The notes beneath the pieces are model-generated. The model searched no databases and was not told where the DNA came from. It worked only from the letters and a program-made list of their open reading frames with translations. 64,000 nucleotides of DNA from assembly GCF_037094465.1 (NCBI RefSeq), contig NZ_CP146609.1:1799501-1863500 (forward strand), given 5' to 3'. The DNA is from Pseudodesulfovibrio sp. 5S69. GTDB taxonomy: Bacteria; Desulfobacterota; Desulfovibrionia; Desulfovibrionales; Desulfovibrionaceae. Positions 59,175 to 64,000 of this stretch are shown one piece after another. The stretch's first letter is position 1; the number at the start of each line of letters is the position of its first letter. A program made the position numbers and the translations under genes.

Positions 59175-60380
59175 GTGCCGCTGTACGATCAGACCGACAT
59201 GGAAAACTACGCCGAGATCCTGACCTGGGCGCTCAACGAGTCCAGGGGATGCCCCCTGCGCAACAGCGAGATGGTCCTCATCCGCTACGACATCCCCGGA
59301 CTGGCCCTGGCCGAGGCGGTCTACTCGCGGCTCATGGACATGCACCTCATGCCCGTGGCCATGGCCCAGCCCACGCCCTACATGGAGATGGAGCGCTACC
59401 TCAATTCCAGCTTCGGCCAACTTCTGTTCCAACAGCCGGGACTTGCCGAGCTCTACTCCCGGACCGCCGGGGTCATCAACATCATCGCCCCGGAGGAGCT
59501 GACCTACCTCCGGACCGTGGACCCGCGCACCATCGCCGAGGCCCGGCGCGCAGACGCGCCCAACCGGCGCATCCTCCAGCGGCGCAGGCAGTCCGGGGCC
59601 ATGGGCTGGACCACCTGCCTGTATCCGACCGAGGCCCTGGCCAAGGGCGCGGGCATGACGCTCGACGAGTACGCCTACGCCCTGAAGCGCGCCTGCTGGC
59701 TGAACATGCCCGACCCTGCGGCCGAGTGGCGGCGCTTGAAGCGGGAGGTCGGCGAGGTCCGGGCCTGGCTCGACGGCCTGTCCATCCGCTCGCTCAGGGT
59801 GGAATCGGAGGACATCGACCTGACCGTGGGCATCGGCGACAACCGCCGGTTCGTGGGCGTGAACGGGGCCAACATCCCCGGCTACGAGATCTACGTCGCC
59901 CCGGACGCGCGCAAGGTGGACGGGACCTACTTCGCGGACCAGCCTACCCTGCGCTACGGCCACCTGGTGTCCGGCATGGTCTTGGACTTCTCCGGGGGCG
60001 TTGCCTCGCGGGCCGAGGCCGAGGTCGGTCAGGTGTTCGTCCAGCAGCAGCTCTATTCGGACGCGGGCGCGCGCAGGGTGGGGGAGTTCTCCCTGACCGA
60101 CAGGCGGTTCTCACGGGTGGACCGGTTCATGGCCCACACCCTCCTGGACGAGAACTTCGGCGGGGAGCACGGCAACTGCCACCTGGCCCTGGGCGGCTCG
60201 GTGCTCGAAAGTTTCTCCGGCCCGCCCGAGCTGCTCACCCCGGAGCTGGAATACGAACTCGGCTTCAACTCGTCCGACATGCACTGGGACCTGGTCAACA
60301 CCCAGCCCAAGCGGGTCACCGCCCGGCTGGCGGACGGCAGTCCGAAGCTGGTCTACGAGAATGGGCGGTTTCGCCTCTGA
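59175..60380 (+). CDS. M29-like aminopeptidase
   Basis: A 401-residue protein related to aminopeptidase T/PepS (M29, two-metal enzymes). Start GTG 59175 is preferred, having GAGGAG 5 bases upstream; ATG 59199 (eight codons in) is possible. Family features: VASRAEAEVGQV, GEFSLTDRR, FGGEHGNCHLALG and NSSDMHWDLV, which supply the expected Glu, His and Asp metal ligands. In M29 enzymes the histidine motif continues H-I-A-x-G-x-A-Y; here it reads HLALGGSV, so the usual Tyr is absent. Activity may therefore be altered. It is divergent from the ABC gene. Confidence 0.85.
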   Translation: MPLYDQTDMENYAEILTWALNESRGCPLRNSEMVLIRYDIPGLALAEAVYSRLMDMHLMPVAMAQPTPYMEMERYLNSSFGQLLFQQPGLAELYSRTAGVINIIAPEELTYLRTVDPRTIAEARRADAPNRRILQRRRQSGAMGWTTCLYPTEALAKGAGMTLDEYAYALKRACWLNMPDPAAEWRRLKREVGEVRAWLDGLSIRSLRVESEDIDLTVGIGDNRRFVGVNGANIPGYEIYVAPDARKVDGTYFADQPTLRYGHLVSGMVLDFSGGVASRAEAEVGQVFVQQQLYSDAGARRVGEFSLTDRRFSRVDRFMAHTLLDENFGGEHGNCHLALGGSVLESFSGPPELLTPELEYELGFNSSDMHWDLVNTQPKRVTARLADGSPKLVYENGRFRL

Positions 60381-60484
60381 GGGGCCGGTCTCCGGTTCAG
60401 CGGGAATCGTCCGACAGGGCATTCGTAACAATTTTTCTGTTGGCTTCGCAGTGCATATTGTTGTATAGAACAGCGGGTATCGAC

Positions 60485-61963
60485 ATGAAGAAGAATCCGA
60501 GACGTAAAAGCCTCTATTTGGTCAGGACCGAGCAGGCCGAGTTGCAGGAACTGGAGGCCCGGCAGCGGTCCGAGACGCGGAATCTCTACGTGATCAAGAC
60601 CGACGATGAGGTGGCGAACAAGTACCGCGACGTCATCATTGATTTCGCCGCCGGCAAGGGCGTTTTTTTGCTCGTCACCCGCGACAAGACCTTCGTCCAT
60701 ACCTTCCGCGCCGCCGTGTGCCAGACCATGGGCCTGCCCCAGGGGACGGTGTTCGCGGCCCAGGATCTGGCCGGGGCCTCGAACCTGCTCAGGGGCCTCG
60801 CGGCCAACGGGGCCACGCTGTTTCTGTTCATCGAGTACGCCCTGGACTCGGAACTGACCGTTTCCTACCTGCGCCACGTCAAGCCAATGTATCCTGACAT
60901 GAAGGTGGCCGTGATCTCGCGGGACATCAACCGCGAACGGCTTTTCCAATTCTACGAGGACGGCGCGGACTCCTTCCTCAAGAAGCCGGCGAGCATCAAC
61001 TCCGTGATCAAGAAGATCGCCTTCATGCTCAAGCCCCGGTGCGAGGCGGACGCTCTGGTCTGCGAGGGACGCGAGCACATCCGGGCCAACCGCTTCGAGG
61101 AGGCCCAGGCCGTGGCCGAGCAGGTCCTGTCCCGCTGGCCCCGGCACGCGGCCGCCATGGTCGTGCTGGGGGACGCCAAGAAGGGACTGGCCAAGCGCGG
61201 AGAGGCGTTGAGCGCCTACCGGCAGGCCGAGGACCTCTCCGGCGACTATCTGGAGCCGCTGCAGAAGATCGCGGCCATGCACTGCGAGGACGACAACCTG
61301 TGCGAGGCCCTGCACTACCTGTGCAAGCTCGACGACATATCGCCGCTCAACTGCTCCCGAAAGATGCGCATCGCCGAGATGCACTTCGAGCAGGGCGACG
61401 CGGCCGGCGCCGAGAAGTATTTCGACCAGGCCATCGATGCGGCCCGCGAGGAGGCCCTGAGCGCGGTGGGCGAGATGTCCCTGGACATCGCCGAGATGGC
61501 CTCCCGATTCGACCCCGGGATGGCCGCCAAGTACTATCGCCGGAGCCTGGAGCTGGTGAAGAATTCCAAGAGCGCCCTGACCATGTCCGTCTATAACCGC
61601 CTGGGCATCTCCCTGCGCAAGCAGGGGTTGTGGAACGAGGCCATCGAGGCGTACGGCGAAGCCGCCAAATACTCCCCGGAAGACGAAAACATCCAGTACA
61701 ACATCAGCCTGGCCTACGGCGAGGGCCAGTGCTACCGCGAAGCGGCGCAACACATGCGCAACGCCCTGGCGCTCAATCCGGACCTGTACCGGGACAACCC
61801 CAACCTGGCCTACTCGGTGGGCTCGACCTTCGCGCGCGGCGACAGGCCCCGCGAGGCCGTGGAAGTCCTGACGTACCTCCTCGAAATTTCTCCGGGATTC
61901 CAGGACGCCGAGAGGCTCCTGCGCGAGGTCACCGCGGCCGGAAGCGGCCCCATCCGGCTGTAG
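60485..61963 (+). CDS. Pseudo-receiver domain protein with TPR repeats
   Basis: A 492-residue protein. Residues about 55-190 fold like a response-regulator receiver: VFLLVTRDKTFVHTFRAAVC at the first strand, LFLFIEYALDSELTV at the phosphorylation site and SFLKKPASINSVI with the conserved Lys-Pro. The acceptor Asp position looks like Glu (FIEY), and the acidic pair is reduced. About ten TPR helices follow (for example YNRLGISLRKQGLWNEAIEAYG). It may be a phosphorylation-independent adaptor. No DNA-binding or output domain. The ATG 60485 ribosome site is weak. Confidence 0.8.
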   Translation: MKKNPRRKSLYLVRTEQAELQELEARQRSETRNLYVIKTDDEVANKYRDVIIDFAAGKGVFLLVTRDKTFVHTFRAAVCQTMGLPQGTVFAAQDLAGASNLLRGLAANGATLFLFIEYALDSELTVSYLRHVKPMYPDMKVAVISRDINRERLFQFYEDGADSFLKKPASINSVIKKIAFMLKPRCEADALVCEGREHIRANRFEEAQAVAEQVLSRWPRHAAAMVVLGDAKKGLAKRGEALSAYRQAEDLSGDYLEPLQKIAAMHCEDDNLCEALHYLCKLDDISPLNCSRKMRIAEMHFEQGDAAGAEKYFDQAIDAAREEALSAVGEMSLDIAEMASRFDPGMAAKYYRRSLELVKNSKSALTMSVYNRLGISLRKQGLWNEAIEAYGEAAKYSPEDENIQYNISLAYGEGQCYREAAQHMRNALALNPDLYRDNPNLAYSVGSTFARGDRPREAVEVLTYLLEISPGFQDAERLLREVTAAGSGPIRL

Positions 61964-62033
61964 CCGCCGTCCCGGTCCGGCCCTTGTCGCCGCGCGCGGC
62001 CCGCCCTCCGGATTTTTCTTGTCATCCTGGTTA

Positions 62034-62061
62034 TTGACAACCTTATCCCCATGCTTATTTT
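62034..62061 (+). promoter_or_regulatory. Probable promoter of grpE-dnaK
   Basis: TTGACA (62034-62039), 16 bases, TATTTT (62056-62061), about 65 bases before ATG 62127. No CIRCE palindrome is visible. CCCCAT occurs at 62047 but has no matching sigma-32 -35 box. Confidence 0.5.
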
Positions 62062-62126
62062 CCCCACAGGTCTGGCTCCCCGCTGGCCTTTTCATTACTC
62101 AATACGTTTCCCAAGGAATTGATTTC

Positions 62127-62747
62127 ATGGCGAAAAATACGAACGAAGTGCCCATCAACGGTCTGTACGACGACGAGGGGCGGATATTGGAGGAACAGGC
62201 CGTCGAAGGCCGGAGCGATAATGAGGCCGAATCCGCCGAGGAATCGGCGGAGGTGTCTCTGAGCAAAGAGGAACTGGCCGCCCTGTGCAAGGAATCGGTC
62301 TGTCCCGAGTGCGACATGTTCAAGGAGGCCGAGGCCATCCGGCTGCGCGCCCTGGCCGACTCCGAGAACGTCAAGAAGCGGCTGCTCCGGGAGACCGAGG
62401 AGTTGAAGAAGTACGCGGGCGAGTCCATCTTGTCCGACCTGCTGCCCATCCTCGACAACCTGGATCTGGCCCTGTCCCACACCGACAACCTGTCCGCCGA
62501 GTGCAAGAACTTCGTGGTCGGCGTGGACATGACCCGCAAGATTTTCCTGGACGCGGTCAGGAACCATGGCCTGGAGGCGGTGCAGGCGGCCAAGGGAACC
62601 GAATTCGACCCCGAAATCCATGACGCCGTGGGCACCGTGCAGGAACCTTCGCTGGGCGACAACCGGATCGCCCAGGTGGTCCAGAACGGTTACCGTCTCA
62701 AGGGGAGGCTGCTGCGTCCGGCCAAAGTCATGGTCAACAAGCTGTAG
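62127..62747 (+). CDS. grpE: GrpE nucleotide exchange factor
   Basis: A 206-residue co-chaperone that releases ADP from DnaK. An acidic N-terminal tail leads into a long coiled coil (ALADSENVKKRLLRETEELKK, about residues 85-110), followed by the GrpE beta domain with EFDPEIHDAVG and NGYRLKGRLLRPAKV, the conserved signature. A CPEC pair (near residue 60) is unusual for GrpE. ATG 62127 has AAGGAATT 6 bases upstream. Followed by dnaK with a 104-base gap. Confidence 0.96.
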   Translation: MAKNTNEVPINGLYDDEGRILEEQAVEGRSDNEAESAEESAEVSLSKEELAALCKESVCPECDMFKEAEAIRLRALADSENVKKRLLRETEELKKYAGESILSDLLPILDNLDLALSHTDNLSAECKNFVVGVDMTRKIFLDAVRNHGLEAVQAAKGTEFDPEIHDAVGTVQEPSLGDNRIAQVVQNGYRLKGRLLRPAKVMVNKL

Positions 62748-62851
62748 GTTTTTTGACGCTGCGGCCTTTACAAGGGCCAACGCGTGATTATTGAAGAAAG
62801 TAACGAAAATTTACGTCAAATACGACTTTTATATCTTAGGAGGACATCAAT

Positions 62852-64000
62852 ATGGGTAAGATCATAGGGATCGACCTTGGAACCACCAACTCCTGTGTCT
62901 ACGTCATGGAGGGCAAAGACCCGAAATGCGTCACCAACCCCGAGGGCGGCCGAACCACCCCGTCCGTGGTGGGGTTCACAGACAAGGAGCGGCTGGTCGG
63001 CGACATCGCCAAACGCCAGTCCGTCACCAACCCCGAGAAGACCGTCTTCGCCATCAAGCGGCTCATGGGCCGCGCCGCCGGCGCCCCGGAGGTCCAGAAG
63101 TGGCAGGAGCACTGTCCGTACAAGATCGTGGCCGGTAACGGAAGCGACGCCTGGGTCGAGATCGACGGCAAGAAGTACTCTCCGCCCGAAGTCTCCGCCA
63201 TGATCCTGCAGAAGCTGAAGAAGGACGCCGAGACCTACCTGGGCGAGCCCGTCACCGAGGCCGTCATCACCGTCCCGGCCTACTTCAACGATTCCCAGCG
63301 CCAGGCCACCAAGGATGCGGGCAAGATCGCCGGTCTCGAGGTCAAGCGCATCATCAACGAGCCGACCGCGGCCTCCCTGGCCTACGGTTTCGACAAGAAG
63401 GCCAATGAGAAGATCGCGGTCTTCGACCTCGGCGGCGGCACGTTCGATATCTCCATTCTCGAAGTGGGCGACAACGTCGTCGAAGTGCGTGCCACCAACG
63501 GCGACACCTTCCTGGGCGGCGAGGATTTCGACCATCGGATCATCGAGTACCTGGTGAACGAGTTCAAGAAGGAAAACGGCATCGACCTGTCCAAGGACCG
63601 CATGGCTCTCCAGCGCCTCAAGGAGGCCGCCGAAAAGGCCAAGCACGACCTGTCCTCCTCCATGGAGACCGAGGTCAACCTGCCGTTCATCACCGCCGAC
63701 CAGAACGGCCCGAAGCACATGATGGTCAAGATCAGCCGCGGCAAGCTCGAGAAGCTCGTCGACGACCTGGTCGACCGCACCGTGGAGCCGTGCCGCAAGG
63801 CCCTGAAGGACGCCGGCTTGTCCGCATCGGACATCGACGAGGTCATCCTCGTCGGCGGCATGACCCGCATGCCCCTGGTCCAGGAGAAGGTGAAGTCCTT
63901 CTTCGGCAAGGAGCCCAACCGCTCCGTGAACCCGGACGAGGTCGTCGCCATGGGCGCGGCCATCCAGGGCGGCATCCTGGCCGGCGACGTCAAGGACGTC
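62852..64000 (+). CDS. dnaK: DnaK (Hsp70), 5' part; gene continues past the window
   Basis: The first 383 codons of dnaK are seen: the ATPase domain and the first part of the linker. Phosphate loop [11 protein letters not shown] is at residues 6-16, [16 protein letters not shown] near residue 190 and [14 protein letters not shown] near residue 330. The frame is open to base 64000, so the substrate-binding half lies outside. TTAGGAGG precedes ATG 62852. Together with grpE it forms the Hsp70 operon; dnaJ is not in the window. Confidence 0.98.
   Translation, partial: MGKIIGIDLGTTNSCVYVMEGKDPKCVTNPEGGRTTPSVVGFTDKERLVGDIAKRQSVTNPEKTVFAIKRLMGRAAGAPEVQKWQEHCPYKIVAGNGSDAWVEIDGKKYSPPEVSAMILQKLKKDAETYLGEPVTEAVITVPAYFNDSQRQATKDAGKIAGLEVKRIINEPTAASLAYGFDKKANEKIAVFDLGGGTFDISILEVGDNVVEVRATNGDTFLGGEDFDHRIIEYLVNEFKKENGIDLSKDRMALQRLKEAAEKAKHDLSSSMETEVNLPFITADQNGPKHMMVKISRGKLEKLVDDLVDRTVEPCRKALKDAGLSASDIDEVILVGGMTRMPLVQEKVKSFFGKEPNRSVNPDEVVAMGAAIQGGILAGDVKDV

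Noticed and set aside
62014..62127. Sigma-32 promoter for grpE
   Set aside because: CCCCAT is present but no CTTGAAA-like box lies 13-15 bases upstream; TTGACA is only 7 bases away.

Overview
The window is a GC-rich, densely packed bacterial chromosome segment. It most resembles a sulfate-reducing Desulfovibrio-type organism (order Desulfovibrionales). This is inferred from gene content: indolepyruvate:ferredoxin oxidoreductase next to a sigma-54 activator, a cytochrome c maturation locus whose CcmE carries Cys instead of the haem-binding His, an archaeal-type phosphoglycerate mutase, and Gram-negative envelope glycosyltransferases. No rRNA, tRNA, CRISPR array, transposase or integrase was recognised. 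Two genes run off the window: the ArnT-like gene at the left edge and dnaK at the right edge.

Layout. 1-4155 (minus): envelope genes (ArnT-like transferase, PAP2 phosphatase, a small unknown protein, a DUF115/Maf-like protein). 4294-8080 (plus): a fused cysteine synthase/cysteinyl-tRNA-synthetase-like gene, then a small accessory islet with a 60-aa unknown ORF, a broken and diverged copy of the fusion gene's 3' end, and one strongly AT-rich gene of foreign appearance. 8114-10613 (minus): DUF6790 membrane protein, solute-binding protein, MsrA-MsrB fusion. 10869-16249: a SLOG-like protein (plus), then a minus-strand TPR-iorA-iorB-sigma-54-regulator cluster. 16582-20150 (plus): proA, a membrane protein, nadD and an unknown exported protein. 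20134-21177 (minus): a heptosyltransferase-type enzyme.

21309-27635 (plus): a CNNM/CBS transporter-like protein, then ccmE-F-A-B-C-D and a TPR protein; no ccmG or ccmH is present. 27820-32815: a complete branched-chain amino acid ABC transporter. 32889-37694: guaB-guaA and tatB-tatC. 37808-39767: hisB, a lipoprotein and hisA, translationally coupled. 39768-40141 is a hairpin-rich spacer. 40142-44037 (minus): mscS, a family 2 glycosyltransferase, uraA and upp. 44209-46631 (plus): an RluD-CoaE fusion and a rhomboid protease. 46771-49928: an NMN adenylyltransferase-like gene and an archaeal-type PGM (minus), a PHP-domain protein (plus) across a Fur-like box, and a BON protein (minus).

50074-54038 is a heat-shock operon (cbpA-cbpM-clpB) and 62127-64000 holds grpE-dnaK; between them lie arsC, a Bcr/CflA pump, a YheT hydrolase, an SbmA/YddA-like ABC protein, an M29-like aminopeptidase and a pseudo-receiver/TPR protein. 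The most unusual items are the CysK-CysRS-like fusion with a dead synthetase half, the RluD-CoaE fusion, the Cys-type ccm locus, the TatC with a long acidic N-terminus and an enlarged first periplasmic loop, and the islet behind the CysK fusion.
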